The notes under the pieces are model-generated. The model ran no database searches. It worked only from the letters and a program-made list of their open reading frames with translations, and was not told the origin of the DNA. Shown piece after piece: positions 5,063 through 5,107 of a DNA stretch of 5,107 nucleotides; within the stretch, counting starts at the first letter, position 1, and each line of letters starts with the position of its first letter. Both the position numbers and the translations under genes were made by a program. The DNA is from an uncultured Clostridia bacterium (GTDB lineage: Bacteria > Bacillota > Clostridia > Peptostreptococcales > Anaerovoracaceae), in contig CAKQUI010000137.1 in assembly GCA_934277495.1 (NCBI GenBank), positions 1-5,107 of the forward strand, read 5' to 3'.

Positions 5063-5107
5063 GATGCTCCTGCTGTCCACGGAAATAAAAGTTACTTTTC
5101 CCGTGCT

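Noticed and set aside
1..5107. CRISPR array, insertion sequence or replication origin
   Set aside because: No regularly spaced repeats, no transposase or integrase coding sequence, and no iteron or DnaA-box cluster was seen.

Overview
The window looks like a piece of a mid-GC Bacillota (Clostridia-like) chromosome. The grounds are GGAGG ribosome binding sites, a Cna-B/SpaA-type pilin remnant with a C-terminal wall-anchor tail, and WYL and DUF2828 proteins that resemble clostridial families. This assignment rests on style and remembered family resemblance; no search was run. Every gene I accept is on the minus strand, so the order of transcription runs from high to low coordinates.

Right and central part (5080 to 1290): this is one coherent locus. 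Two WYL-domain regulators overlap by 14 bases (5062-4031, then 4044-3124). A 270-base gap between the second regulator and the next gene holds two consecutive structured RNA candidates. The first (about 3081-2974) has an 8-bp terminal stem enclosing a tRNA-like body: a perfect T-arm, a D-arm with a GG-bearing loop, and a 6-bp arm with a 7-base loop. The acceptor stem is broken and U33 is missing. The second (about 2964-2894) is shorter, has no tRNA-like body, and shares the first one's 5' and 3' blocks with compensatory changes in the stem. Next comes a 496-residue DUF2828/TROVE-like protein with a C-terminal von Willebrand A domain (2851-1361), then a strong intrinsic terminator (1296-1325). 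A Ro60-like protein beside a tRNA-mimicking RNA and a second shorter RNA matches the known bacterial Ro60/Y RNA arrangement (YrlA and YrlB). I read the locus as a Ro60-like protein, two Y RNAs and a WYL pair. A plausible, unproven model is that the WYL proteins sense a nucleic-acid or stress signal and switch on RNA-quality-control particles made of the ring protein and its Y RNAs.

Left part (1206 to 1): this is decayed or low-information DNA. A pilin/adhesin remnant (1206-656) has lost its 5' end, carries an internal deletion and frameshift, and has a degenerate sorting motif, although the Cna-B repeat, membrane anchor and basic tail are still readable. An AT-rich stretch follows with a striking CCCGGG-centred inverted repeat (549-620) and no convincing gene. 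Last is a small AT-rich ORF with a signal peptide (288-43) and no clear ribosome binding site.
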